A stretch of 64,000 nucleotides of DNA, taken from the NCBI RefSeq assembly GCF_020171285.1, contig NZ_JAIUZI010000012.1, positions 62,001 to 126,000 of the forward strand. Reading direction: 5' to 3'. A program made the position numbers and the translations under genes. This document shows, piece after piece, positions 7,544-16,067 of the stretch (position 1 is the stretch's first letter; each line of letters starts with the position of its first letter). The stretch is from Seohaeicola saemankumensis (lineage in GTDB: Bacteria > Pseudomonadota > Alphaproteobacteria > Rhodobacterales > Rhodobacteraceae). Under the pieces are notes generated by a model. It had not been told where the DNA came from, did no database searches, and saw only the letters and a list, made by a program, of their open reading frames with translations.

Positions 7544-9303
7544 ACCGATCCGCCTTTTGCGGCATTGCGGTCCCTTAGGCGGGCGGTCTCGTCGGGGTCG
7601 ACTTGTGGCGGTGCACCCGACAGAGAAACGCCGAACAACTTCGCCGCTTGGTCAGGCGTGTAGCGACCCATCTCGACGTCGTGGCGCACCGCTTCAGGCG
7701 GACGTGTAAAGGGGTCGCCGTAGCCGCCACCGCCCGGGGTCCGGACATGGACGCGGTCGCCGGGGGACAGATGAATGTCCTGTTCCTTGGACAGATGTTC
7801 AGGCGTGTACTCTTCGGTTCCGCGCCTGATGCGCACCTTGTTGACGGTGCCGTCGCAGCCGCCAAGAACGCCTTGCGGCCCGAACCGCCCGTGATCCATG
7901 ACAAAGCTGGCCCGGGCGCTCCCGCGCCGCAGTTCGACCTCGTAATCCAGCCCGAAGCCGCCCCGATGCCGCCCGGCGCCGCCCGATCCCTCGTGCAGCG
8001 AGTAGCGGTGGTAAAGCACGGGAAAGGCCTGTTCCATGATCTCGACCGGTGGCGCCTTGGAGATACCGATGGTGGAACAACCGTTGGCCAGGCCGTCATG
8101 ATCGGCGTTGCCGCCATAGCCGCCGCCCGAAATCTGGTACATCACAAAGTCGCGGCCCCGGTCGGGGTCATGCCCGCCGAGCGCGAAGTTGCCCGAGGTG
8201 CCCGCAGGCGCTGCCGTGACACGGTCGGGCAGCGGCACGACAAGTGCGGCAAAGACCGCTTCGGCGATGCGCTGCGATACCTCTGCTGCGCAGCCCGACA
8301 CCGGCCGCGGGTAGTGCGCATCCAGGAACGTGCTTTCGATCCCGGAGATGGTCAGCGGCTCGAACGCGCCCGCGCTCATCGGGACCTCGGGGAAGATATG
8401 GCGCATCGCCAGATAGACGGAACTGTAGGTTGTCGCACGGACCGAATTCATCGGACCCGCGCAGGGCGCGCTGGATCCTGTGAAGTCAAACGTCAGCGCG
8501 TTGCCAGATTTTGTCACGGCCAGTCGGATTTCCAAGGGTTCGTTCACCACGCCGTCGCTGTCGATGTATGCGGTCGAGGTATAATGTCCATCAGGGATGT
8601 CGGCGATAAACGCACGCATCTGGGTCGCGGCGCGCTGGCGCAGTTCCGTGATCGCTTCGGCCACCGTGTCGTCGCCGTATCGGTCCATCAGCGCGCCCAG
8701 ACGCTGTTCGCCGACCAGCAGGGCGGCGGCCTGTGCCTTGACGTCGCCGATGCGCTGATCGGCCACCCGGATGTTCGAGGTGATGATGGAATAGATCTCG
8801 GTGTCCAGCTTGCCTTCCTTGAACAGGCGCACCGGTGGCAGGCGCAGCCCTTCCTGCTCTACCGCCGTGGCGCTGGCCGAAAACCCGCCCGGGACCGCGC
8901 CGCCGGTGTCCGGCCAATGCCCGGTGTTCGAAAGCCAGCAAAACAGTTCGCCATTGCGATAGAACGGCATGGCAAATCGCACGTCCATCAGGTGGGTGCC
9001 GCCAAGGTAGGGGTCGTTGACAATATAGATGTCGCCGGGTTGCGGGCTCGCGACCTGTCCGGCAGCGATCATCTCTATGAGCGTTCGGGTTGAATATTGC
9101 ATGGTGCCGACAAAGACCGGAAGCCCGCTGGCCCCTTGGGCAATCAATGATCCGTCGGCGGCGGAGTAGATCCCGTCCGAACGGTCGTTCGCCTCGGCGA
9201 TAACCGGAGAAAACGCGGCTCGGGAAAAACTGAGATCCATTTCGTCACAGACCTGTTGCAGGCCGGACTGAATGACGGAAAGGGTGATCGGGTCCAATGT
9301 CAT
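7540..9303 (-). CDS. hyuB: Hydantoinase/oxoprolinase subunit B
   Basis: Partner of HyuA in ATP-dependent opening of hydantoins, 5-oxoproline or related lactams; the superfamily also includes acetone carboxylase. It has 587 residues. It opens with DPITLSVIQSGLQQVCDEMD, then GDIYIVNDPYLGGTHLMDV, AETEAVFAAL-type and SGGGYGGNADHDG blocks, and ends with the glycine-rich RTPGGGGYGDP loop typical of HyuB. Its ATG overlaps the hyuA stop as ATGA. The pair lies between the Pxp genes and the ABC transporter and shares a promoter motif with the latter, suggesting that it opens a ring made by the molybdenum hydroxylase/reductase operon at 19-25 kb. Confidence 0.88.
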   Translation of the reverse strand: MTLDPITLSVIQSGLQQVCDEMDLSFSRAAFSPVIAEANDRSDGIYSAADGSLIAQGASGLPVFVGTMQYSTRTLIEMIAAGQVASPQPGDIYIVNDPYLGGTHLMDVRFAMPFYRNGELFCWLSNTGHWPDTGGAVPGGFSASATAVEQEGLRLPPVRLFKEGKLDTEIYSIITSNIRVADQRIGDVKAQAAALLVGEQRLGALMDRYGDDTVAEAITELRQRAATQMRAFIADIPDGHYTSTAYIDSDGVVNEPLEIRLAVTKSGNALTFDFTGSSAPCAGPMNSVRATTYSSVYLAMRHIFPEVPMSAGAFEPLTISGIESTFLDAHYPRPVSGCAAEVSQRIAEAVFAALVVPLPDRVTAAPAGTSGNFALGGHDPDRGRDFVMYQISGGGYGGNADHDGLANGCSTIGISKAPPVEIMEQAFPVLYHRYSLHEGSGGAGRHRGGFGLDYEVELRRGSARASFVMDHGRFGPQGVLGGCDGTVNKVRIRRGTEEYTPEHLSKEQDIHLSPGDRVHVRTPGGGGYGDPFTRPPEAVRHDVEMGRYTPDQAAKLFGVSLSGAPPQVDPDETARLRDRNAAKGGSV

Positions 9304-11369
9304 TGTGCCTCTCCGATCGTGATGATGATGTTGCCGTCCGCATCGCCGCCGGCGGTATCTCCGGGTTCGATCAGTACCGTGGTGTCCATCTGTTGTACGA
9401 TGGCCGGACCGGTGATCGTGAAGTCCGCGGGCAAGTGATCGCGCCAGTAGATCGGGGTGTCATGCCAGCCGCCTTCGAAGTAAACCGGGCGGCGGGAAAT
9501 CTCGGCCTCGTCCAGGGTCTGCCGACGCGCTGCCGGGTCGATCAGAGCGCTCAGATCCAGTTCGGCACGCGCGCCGATCACGGATGTATTGGCGTTGACG
9601 ACATTGGCGCGAATATCGGCCAGCTCGACCCGGAACCGTTCGAAATAGGCCGCCTCGAACAGCTGCCGCAGGGTTTCGGTGTCGACATCGGGGCGGTCCA
9701 GCGGCACCCGCAGCAGGTGGGTCTGGCCGACGAACTGCATGTCCACACTATAGAGTTTGCGGATCTCGCGGATCTCGATGCTTTCCTTGCCAATCAGCGC
9801 TTCGCCCTCTGCGGTCTGGGCGGCGAAAACCTCGTGCAGGCGGGCGGGGTCCAGGGCATCAAGCGGCGTGTTCACCGTGTTCACGAAATCATGGCGCAGA
9901 TCGGCGACAACGCAGCCAATAGCATTCGTGATACCGGGGCGCGCCGGCACCAGAACGCGCGGGATCGACAGTTCCCGCGCGAGGGCGGCGGCGTGCAGGG
10001 GCCCCGCACCGCCAAAGGCAAAAAGCGCGTAGTCGCGCGGATCCGCCCCCAGCGAGATCGACACCATGCGGATTGCACCGGCCATCTTCATGTTAGCGAT
10101 CTTGATGACAGCGGCGGCGGCGGCCTCGGCGTCGAGGCCCAGCGGCGCGCCCAGATCGCGGGCAAAGATGTCCTGCACCGTTTCCAGCGAAATACCGCCC
10201 TTAACTGCATTCAGGCCTGCCGGGTCCAGTCGCCCCAGAAGCAGGTTGGCATCAGAAATCGTGGGTTCCGTTCCGCCACGCCCATAACAGATCGGGCCAG
10301 GCACCGCGCCTGCACTTTCCGGCCCGACTTCGAGCAGCCCGGCCGGGTTGACCCTCGCGATCGACCCACCGCCGGCGCCTACGGTACGCACGTCGACCAT
10401 CGGCACATGGATCGGCATGGCGTACTCGATCTCGATCTCGTTCGACACCGTGGGTTCGGCGCCCCGGATCAACGCGACGTCGGTCGATGTTCCGCCCATG
10501 TCATAGGTGATCAGGTTCTGATGCCCGGCCCGGCGCCCGGTATAGGCGGCGGCCATCACGCCCGACGCGGGGCCCGACATCACGGTCTTTGCGGCCTCCA
10601 GCGCGACGCGCCTGGAACTGACCATGCCGCCGTTGCCGTTCATCACGAGAACGTCGCCCGCATATCCTCCGGCAGCAAGCTCGTCGGTGAGGCGCTGAAT
10701 ATACCGATCCAAGAGCGGTTGGACCGACGCATTGACGGCGGCCGTCACGCCGCGTTCGAATTCGCGGCTTTCCGATAGCAGGGCATGCCCCATGGTGATA
10801 TGGCTGTTGGGCCAGAATCCGCGCAGCAGTTCTGCAGCGCGCAATTCATGCGCCGGGTTGGCATAGGCATGCAGGAAATGCACCACGACCGCCTCGCATC
10901 CGGCGTCGATCAGAGCCTTGCCGGCCGCGCAGAGCGCCGCTTCGTCCAATGGGGTAACGATCTGTCCGCCGGCGTCCATGCGCTCGGGGATTTCCAGCCG
11001 CAGGTTGCGCGGGATCAGTGGTTTGAATTCGCCTTTCATGCCATATGGCTGTGGCCGTGTACGGCGGCCCAATTCCAGCACGTCGCGAAAGCCCTGCGTG
11101 GTGATTAACCCGGTTTTGGACAGCTTGCGTTCCAGCACGGCGTTGGTTGTGGTTGTGGTGCCATGCACGATCAGATCCAAGGCAGCCAGGTCGCAGCCCG
11201 CCTGATCCAACGCGTCAAGAACGCCGAATGCCTGATTGTCCAACGTGCTGGCGACTTTGGCCAACCTTACCCGGCCCGTGGACTGATCCAGTTCGACCAG
11301 ATCTGTAAAGGTGCCGCCGACATCAACGCCGGCAACAGCGCCTTTTGGGGGGGACGGGTGTTGTGTCAT
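9300..11369 (-). CDS. hyuA: Hydantoinase/oxoprolinase subunit A
   Basis: ATP-binding subunit of the HyuAB lactamase, 689 residues. The actin-like ATPase signature VDVGGTFTDLVELD is at about residues 14-27; HGTTTTTNAVLERK, NGNGGMVSSRR, MSGPASGVMAA and DMGGTSTDVALI follow in the order expected for N-methylhydantoinase A/5-oxoprolinase. The ATG at 11369 is preceded by CGGAG at good spacing. The 15-bp repeat shared with two other promoters lies only 20-34 bases upstream of this ATG, a position suited to repression. The substrate may be a hydantoin, oxoproline or another lactam; sequence alone does not decide. Confidence 0.9.
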   Translation of the reverse strand: MTQHPSPPKGAVAGVDVGGTFTDLVELDQSTGRVRLAKVASTLDNQAFGVLDALDQAGCDLAALDLIVHGTTTTTNAVLERKLSKTGLITTQGFRDVLELGRRTRPQPYGMKGEFKPLIPRNLRLEIPERMDAGGQIVTPLDEAALCAAGKALIDAGCEAVVVHFLHAYANPAHELRAAELLRGFWPNSHITMGHALLSESREFERGVTAAVNASVQPLLDRYIQRLTDELAAGGYAGDVLVMNGNGGMVSSRRVALEAAKTVMSGPASGVMAAAYTGRRAGHQNLITYDMGGTSTDVALIRGAEPTVSNEIEIEYAMPIHVPMVDVRTVGAGGGSIARVNPAGLLEVGPESAGAVPGPICYGRGGTEPTISDANLLLGRLDPAGLNAVKGGISLETVQDIFARDLGAPLGLDAEAAAAAVIKIANMKMAGAIRMVSISLGADPRDYALFAFGGAGPLHAAALARELSIPRVLVPARPGITNAIGCVVADLRHDFVNTVNTPLDALDPARLHEVFAAQTAEGEALIGKESIEIREIRKLYSVDMQFVGQTHLLRVPLDRPDVDTETLRQLFEAAYFERFRVELADIRANVVNANTSVIGARAELDLSALIDPAARRQTLDEAEISRRPVYFEGGWHDTPIYWRDHLPADFTITGPAIVQQMDTTVLIEPGDTAGGDADGNIIITIGEAQ

Positions 11370-11388
11370 GGCCGCTCCGGAATAGATC

Positions 11389-11403
11389 GTTTGTGTGCAA
11401 ATG
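11389..11403 (-). promoter_or_regulatory. Shared operator motif, copy A (hyuAB promoter)
   Basis: On the minus strand this reads CATTTGCACACAAAC, ending 19 bases before the hyuA ATG. It matches 13 of 15 positions or better with copies at 13671-13685 and 18910-18924 (consensus CATTTGYAYACWAAY). The core TTTGCACACAAA is nearly a perfect inverted repeat (TTTG-N4-CAAA). Proposed ligand: the MarR-family protein at 18425-18856. Confidence 0.62.
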
Positions 11404-11426
11404 ATGTTCGGGGGCGGTGTCGATTG

Positions 11427-12206
11427 TCAACGCACCTCGATCACCGCTTCGGCGGTTACCGGTCTGTCGCCCACCACATAGGCGCGGTGGTCATTGGTGT
11501 TCAAAGTGACCGTCAGGGTGTGGGTACCCTGAGGCAGGGCACCGATAAGGGCCGTGTCGGAGTAGAGCCGCTGCAGTTTCAAACCGTTGAGGTAAAGGTG
11601 ACCATGTCCCGTGCCGGGCACATGCGGCCCATCGGCCATGTCTTTTTCGAAAGAGAAGTCGACCGTTTCCACGGTGACCTGCCACCCGTCGCCGTCCTGT
11701 CGAACCGCTAGAGAGATTTCCGGCGCCGGTTCGCCGTCGCCGACCAAACAGATGTCACCGATGCCGAAGAGGCCGAAATCCTTTGCCTGACCGGTCTGTT
11801 TCGGGGCCACCAGCCGGGCCTGAATCGACAATTCGCCCGCATTTTCAAAGCTCAGCGTCAGCGGGATCAGCTGCCCGTCCTGCAATTCGCCCGTCACCCC
11901 GTCCAACCGGACAAAGGCGCCGTCACCGGCCAGTGCCGGGGTGCTTTGCGCCGGGATAGCCAGCGAGCCGTTGCTGAGCGTGGCCTGTCTGGCCGAGGCC
12001 GACTGCACCGAGGTCAGCCGGTCTGGCGGACCTTCGTTATCAATGTGAAGGAACACACCGACTGCGCCTGGCTCGCCCACAATCGGTGCTGCGGTGGCGT
12101 TTTCCAAAGTGATTTTCCCGGGTGGATCCGGCTGGAGCAAAACATAGGCACCTGCGGCAACCAATCCGAGAAAAATCAGGGTGATCAGGGGTTTTGCGGG
12201 TTTCAT
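11427..12206 (-). CDS. PCuAC-like envelope protein without the usual copper ligands
   Basis: Exported protein of 259 residues with one N-terminal membrane anchor or signal (LITLIFLGLVAAGAYVLL). Residues about 35-140 look like the copper chaperone PCuAC fold: GVFLHIDNEGPPDRLTS parallels the family's AAYMTLTNxGxxPDRL. Where copper-binding members have LHE and Met residues, this one has QATLSNGS, so the usual His/Met copper site is missing. The C-terminal half adds a separate beta domain with GTGHGHLYLNG and LPQGTHTLTVTLN, like small domains found with copper-responsive proteins. It is divergent, with only 21 bases, from a polytopic membrane protein. Copper function is doubtful; a structural or other metal role is possible. 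Confidence 0.55.
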   Translation of the reverse strand: MKPAKPLITLIFLGLVAAGAYVLLQPDPPGKITLENATAAPIVGEPGAVGVFLHIDNEGPPDRLTSVQSASARQATLSNGSLAIPAQSTPALAGDGAFVRLDGVTGELQDGQLIPLTLSFENAGELSIQARLVAPKQTGQAKDFGLFGIGDICLVGDGEPAPEISLAVRQDGDGWQVTVETVDFSFEKDMADGPHVPGTGHGHLYLNGLKLQRLYSDTALIGALPQGTHTLTVTLNTNDHRAYVVGDRPVTAEAVIEVR

Positions 12207-12227
12207 CCGGGCCTCGGGGGAGTATCA

Positions 12228-13637
12228 ATGAGCCCCATGAGTGTCTCTCAAGCTGTTCTGAGGTTCAAGATCGCTGCCTTGCTGATTGTTTCGGCGGAAG
12301 CGGCGTTGGCACATGCCTCGGACCAGGGGCTGGTGTTATTACTACCGACGGGCATCTATACTGCGGCGGGCGCGTCGGCGGTTGCCCTGACCGTTTTGTT
12401 GGCGGCGGTTCTGCCTGATGCCGCGTTGACGGCGCTGTTTCGTCCACTTGTGCTGATGCGGTGGCGACCGGGGCGGAGGCCGCTGGTGACCAGCGGGCTG
12501 TCTTGCGCCCTGTTGTTCTGGCTGGTTTGGATGGGGCTCAACGGCTCAAGAGATCCGCTGTCGAACCCTTTGCCGTTGATGATCTGGACAATATGGTGGG
12601 TCGGGCTGGTGTCGTTGCAGGGCCTGTTCGGGAACCTGTGGCGCTGGCTGAACCCGTGGAGCGGACCGGTGGCGCTGGCACGGTTGGTGCTCGGAGCCGG
12701 TCCTCTTCTGCGGTTGCCGGTTTGGTTGGGGCACGCACCCGCCCTGGTCACATTTTTGGGGTTCGCGGCATTTCTCATGGCTGATCCGGCCCCTGCCGAC
12801 CCGGCGCGGCTGGCGCGTTTCGTCGGTGCCTACTGGGTGGTCAGCTTTGCGGCGCTGATCGTGTTCGGTCCCCGCTGGGCGCGGCGGGGCGAGGGGCTGT
12901 CGGTTTTGATGCAGCAATACGCTCGCGTTGCACTGTTCGCCAGGCGAAAGGGCCGCTTGGCGGTCGGGCTATCCGGGTGGCAGGTGCTGGTCGGTCGGGT
13001 GCCGCCGCTGGGATTGGCGATCTTCGCGCTGGTTATGCTGGGCAGCGGCAGTTTCGACGGTCTGAACGAGACGTTCTGGTGGCTCGGCGTTCTCGGGATT
13101 AACCCGCTGGAATTCCCTGGCCGCTCCGCTGTAGTGACGCAGAACTTCGTCGGTCTTCTGCTGGCCAACCTGATGCTGGCGGCGGTTTTCGCAGCGACGA
13201 TCTGGGTAGGTTTGCGGCTGAGCCGGTCCGACATCGGGCTGTCTCACGCGGTCCGGATCTTTGCGCCGACGATCCTGCCGATCGCGCTGGGGTATCATGT
13301 GGCGCATTACCTGCCGAGCTTTCTGGTCGAAAGCCAATATGCGCTGGCGGCGCTGAATGACCCGCTGGTGCGCGGTGACGACCTGCTGGGATTGGGCACC
13401 TTTTATGTCACCACCGGTTTTTTTAACACGCCTGCGACGGTTCGGCTGATTTTCCTGTCTCAGGCAGGGGCAGTGGTCATAGGGCATGTTCTGGCCGTGA
13501 TGCTGGCACATGGCGCTGCAGCCCGATATTTCGGTGCCGCGCGCCGTGCGGTGCTGGGCCATGCGCCGCTTGCTATCTTCATGATTGGCTACACATTTTT
13601 TGGGCTTTGGCTGCTTGCATCTCCGCGCGGGGTGTGA
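12228..13637 (+). CDS. Polytopic inner-membrane protein of unknown function
   Basis: It has 469 residues. The sequence is dominated by about eleven hydrophobic segments, for example LIVSAEAALAHA near the start, ALLFWLVWMGLNG, MIWTIWWVGLVSLQGLFG and LPIALGYHVAHYLPSFLVE. LWRWLNPWSGP, GYHVAHYLPS with paired His, and the closing IGYTFFGLWLLASP look conserved in type. Similar proteins are sometimes labelled fenitrothion hydrolase in databases, but no hydrolase motif is visible and I would not rely on that label. The ATG at 12228 has GGGGGAG upstream. It is divergent from a PCuAC-like gene, so the two may work together in the membrane or periplasm. Confidence 0.62.
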   Translation: MSPMSVSQAVLRFKIAALLIVSAEAALAHASDQGLVLLLPTGIYTAAGASAVALTVLLAAVLPDAALTALFRPLVLMRWRPGRRPLVTSGLSCALLFWLVWMGLNGSRDPLSNPLPLMIWTIWWVGLVSLQGLFGNLWRWLNPWSGPVALARLVLGAGPLLRLPVWLGHAPALVTFLGFAAFLMADPAPADPARLARFVGAYWVVSFAALIVFGPRWARRGEGLSVLMQQYARVALFARRKGRLAVGLSGWQVLVGRVPPLGLAIFALVMLGSGSFDGLNETFWWLGVLGINPLEFPGRSAVVTQNFVGLLLANLMLAAVFAATIWVGLRLSRSDIGLSHAVRIFAPTILPIALGYHVAHYLPSFLVESQYALAALNDPLVRGDDLLGLGTFYVTTGFFNTPATVRLIFLSQAGAVVIGHVLAVMLAHGAAARYFGAARRAVLGHAPLAIFMIGYTFFGLWLLASPRGV

Positions 13638-13670
13638 ATTCTAGCCAATTTCCTAGACAAACCGTCAACT

Positions 13671-13685
13671 CATTTGCACACTAAT
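13671..13685 (+). promoter_or_regulatory. Shared operator motif, copy B (ABC transporter promoter)
   Basis: CATTTGCACACTAAT, 55 bases before the binding-protein ATG at 13741. It differs from copy C (18910) at three positions and from copy A (11389, minus) at two. The central TTTGCACACTAA is an imperfect palindrome. It places the ABC importer in the same proposed regulon as hyuAB and the molybdenum hydroxylase operon. Confidence 0.62.
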
Positions 13686-13740
13686 AACTGCAGAGTCCGG
13701 GGAACGGTCCGTCGCATTCGGCCAATATGGGGGAAGTACC

Positions 13741-15036
13741 ATGACCAAAGACAGCACTAAAACACCCGCAGCAACCACGCGTCGCGGAGCGTTGAAAACA
13801 CTGGCTGCGGGGGCGGGGGCCGCCAGCCTGCCGCTGTGGGCGCGCTATGCGCAGGCGCAGACATCGGAACCGATCCGTATCGGGTTCCAGGTGCACCGCA
13901 CCGGTATCGGCGCGGCTTATGGCCGTTGGTATGACCGCACAACCATGGCCGCGGCTCAGCTGATCAACGAAAGCGGCGGTATCAACGGCCGCATGGTTGA
14001 AATCGTCGCCGAAGATGATGGCACCGACCCCAAGCGCGGGGCCGAAGTGGTCGAGAAATTCGCCAGCCAGCACAATTGCGATGTCGGGTTCGGCACGCTG
14101 TTCAGCCACGTCGTCATCGGGTCGGCGCCGCGCGCGGGCGAGCTGAAGCTGCCGTATTTTGTGGTCTCGGAGGGGCACCATGTCGCCAGCGGCATGCTCA
14201 ACCGCTACACGCTGCAGCCGGGCATCACCGACGTGAAAAGCCAGGTTCAGGCGATGGCACCATTCGTGAGCCAGAACCTCGGGAAAAAGGTCACGATGAT
14301 CTTTCCGGATTTCGCCTTTGGGCATGATCACCGCGATTACTTTACCGCGGCGATCGAGGCGCAGGGCGGCGAGGTGCTGGAGCATATCGCGATCCCGCCG
14401 ACCGAGACGACCTTTACCAAGTATTTCCCGAAGATCCCGCGCGATACCGAGGTGATCTATCACGTGATGGTTGGCCCTGCCGTGCTGACCTTCGTAAAGG
14501 AACTGGGTGAATTCTTTGGCCCGTCGCGCCCAGAAATGTTCGGCTTCATCGATTCACTCGAGGCCGTCGATATTGCCAGCCCGGGTCTGGAGTTTCTTGA
14601 GGGATCCTACTTCTGGGAAGGCAACCCGCGCTATGCGCAGGCCGACCAATCCGAATATGACAAACTCTACCGGGCTGCGGTCGGGGTCGATGCTAACGGT
14701 GCATCGGTGAGCGACCCCAAGGACATTTCGACCTATGCGCATATGTTCGGCTGCTGGGAGACCCTGCACGTGATCAAGGCCGGCATGGAGGCCTCCGGTT
14801 ATGCCGGACCCGGCGACCGGGCCAAGCTGATCGAGGCGGTCGAGTCGATGACCGACATGCCGCATTCGATTGCGCATCCGCAGGGGGCGAAACTGTTCAA
14901 CGGCAAGACGCACCAGGTGTTCGGACACCAGTATATCAGCAAGGTCGAAGGCGGGAAGCTGGTGCTGCAGCACACCACCTCTATCGAGGACACTCTGTAT
15001 CCCGACGAGGTCGATTACACGACGCAACCCCTGTAA
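13741..15036 (+). CDS. ABC transporter substrate-binding protein (amide/branched-chain amino acid type)
   Basis: Periplasmic type I binding protein of 431 residues feeding the LivHMGF-like membrane complex. The N-terminus TTRRGALKTLAAGAGAAS followed by a hydrophobic stretch and AQA is a twin-arginine signal. EPIRIGFQVHRTGIGAAYG starts the mature domain; INESGGINGRMVEIVAEDDG is the usual ligand-side loop. An ATG at 13741 follows GGGGGAAGTACC. The shared operator motif lies 55 bases upstream. Relatives bind branched-chain amino acids, urea, amides or aromatic acids, so the ligand is open; the regulon suggests an N-heterocyclic or lactam compound. Confidence 0.86.
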   Translation: MTKDSTKTPAATTRRGALKTLAAGAGAASLPLWARYAQAQTSEPIRIGFQVHRTGIGAAYGRWYDRTTMAAAQLINESGGINGRMVEIVAEDDGTDPKRGAEVVEKFASQHNCDVGFGTLFSHVVIGSAPRAGELKLPYFVVSEGHHVASGMLNRYTLQPGITDVKSQVQAMAPFVSQNLGKKVTMIFPDFAFGHDHRDYFTAAIEAQGGEVLEHIAIPPTETTFTKYFPKIPRDTEVIYHVMVGPAVLTFVKELGEFFGPSRPEMFGFIDSLEAVDIASPGLEFLEGSYFWEGNPRYAQADQSEYDKLYRAAVGVDANGASVSDPKDISTYAHMFGCWETLHVIKAGMEASGYAGPGDRAKLIEAVESMTDMPHSIAHPQGAKLFNGKTHQVFGHQYISKVEGGKLVLQHTTSIEDTLYPDEVDYTTQPL

Positions 15037-15048
15037 AAACAGGCCGGG

Positions 15049-15065
15049 CCGGGGCGCTGCCCCGG
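15049..15065 (+). repeat. Intercistronic hairpin after the binding-protein gene
   Basis: CCGGGGC-GCT-GCCCCGG, a perfect 7-bp stem with a 3-base loop, 12 bases after the stop. Together with the ACCCCGGAGTATTT tail it resembles a palindromic intergenic element common in roseobacter genomes. It is likely to protect the upstream mRNA or attenuate read-through. Confidence 0.6.
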
Positions 15066-15093
15066 ACCCCGGAGTATTTGTAAAGAGATGAAG

Positions 15094-15113
15094 AGGCGGG
15101 CGCTCCGCCTTTT
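15094..15113 (+). terminator. Terminator-like hairpin before livH
   Basis: AGGCGG-GCGCT-CCGCCT followed by TTT. The 6-bp stem and short T-tract suggest a weak intrinsic terminator inside the operon, which would make the binding protein more abundant than the permeases downstream. Confidence 0.55.
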
Positions 15114-15140
15114 CACGGCACGAGCAGTTCCGGGGCAAAG

Positions 15141-16067
15141 ATGGATTTAGGGCCGTATATTCTTTTGGCGACGCTGGAAGGTTCGGTAACGGCGGCCGTG
15201 TTGGCGCTGACCGCGATCGGCCTGAGCCTGGTGTTTGGTGTCATGCGGGTGGTCAATGTGGCGCATGGCGAGTTTTTCATGCTGGGGGCGGTTCTGGCCT
15301 GGTGGGTGGCGCATATGGTTGGCGCGCACCCGGCGCTCGGCTTCGCCGCCGCACTGGTCGTTGCACCGGTGCTGGTGGGACTGGTCGCAGTGGCTGCCGA
15401 CATGACGGTGTTGAAACGGGTCGACTATGATCCGGAGCGGACCATCGTCGCGACTATCGGGATGCTCTACATCATCCAGCAGATAACGCTGATGACCTAT
15501 GGGCCGGATGCGCGCCCGGTCGAGCCGCCGTTCAACAGCCGCCTGGCGATCCCGTGGTTCGAGTACAGCGAAAACGGATTTCAGATGTACTGGCCCTGGG
15601 GGCTGAGCACGACCAGTTACAAGCTCGCGGTGATTGCGGCCGCAGCTGTGGTTCTGGTCGGTGTCTGGCTGTTGATGGCGCGTACCAAGATTGGATTGCT
15701 GATGCGTGCGACGCAGCTGGACCGCGAGATGGCGCTGGCCTTTGGTATTCCGGTCGAGCGCGTCTATGCGATCGTCTTCGGGATTGGGGCGGGGCTGGCG
15801 GCGCTTGCGGCCGTACTGATCGTGCCGATTCAGCAGGCGCATTACCTGATGGGGGGCGACCCTTTGTTGTTGTCCTTTATCGTAGTGATCATCGGCGGGC
15901 TGGGCAGTTTGCCGGGTACCGTGATCGCGGCTGTTTTGATCGGGCTCAGCGACGGGATAATCTCGGTGTTCTTCTCGCCCACGCTGGCCAAGATCCTTGC
16001 GACGCTGCTGGTGGCGCTGGTGCTGGTCTTCCGGCCCGAGGGGCTGTTCGGGGTGAAATCCAGATGA
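15141..16067 (+). CDS. livH: ABC transporter permease, LivH type
   Basis: Inner-membrane permease of the branched-chain amino acid (HAAT) ABC family, 308 residues with about eight transmembrane segments. LGPYILLATLEGSVTAAVLALTAI begins the first helices, and GLSLVFGVMRVVNVAHGEFFMLGA is the LivH signature. The cytoplasmic coupling loop contains RTKIGLLMRATQLDREMALAFGIPVER. The C-terminal GGLGSLPGTVIAAVLIGLSDG is conserved in the family. It is separated from the binding-protein gene by a 104-base gap with two hairpins, and overlaps livM by ATGA. It pairs with LivM as the translocation path. Confidence 0.92.
   Translation: MDLGPYILLATLEGSVTAAVLALTAIGLSLVFGVMRVVNVAHGEFFMLGAVLAWWVAHMVGAHPALGFAAALVVAPVLVGLVAVAADMTVLKRVDYDPERTIVATIGMLYIIQQITLMTYGPDARPVEPPFNSRLAIPWFEYSENGFQMYWPWGLSTTSYKLAVIAAAAVVLVGVWLLMARTKIGLLMRATQLDREMALAFGIPVERVYAIVFGIGAGLAALAAVLIVPIQQAHYLMGGDPLLLSFIVVIIGGLGSLPGTVIAAVLIGLSDGIISVFFSPTLAKILATLLVALVLVFRPEGLFGVKSR

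Noticed and set aside
7603..10778. Two plus-strand frames of about 495 codons opposite hyuB and hyuA
   Set aside because: Shadows of hyuBA; those genes have full family motifs on the minus strand.
12228..13637. Fenitrothion hydrolase for the membrane protein
   Set aside because: Only a vague memory of database labels supports it; no hydrolase motif can be seen.
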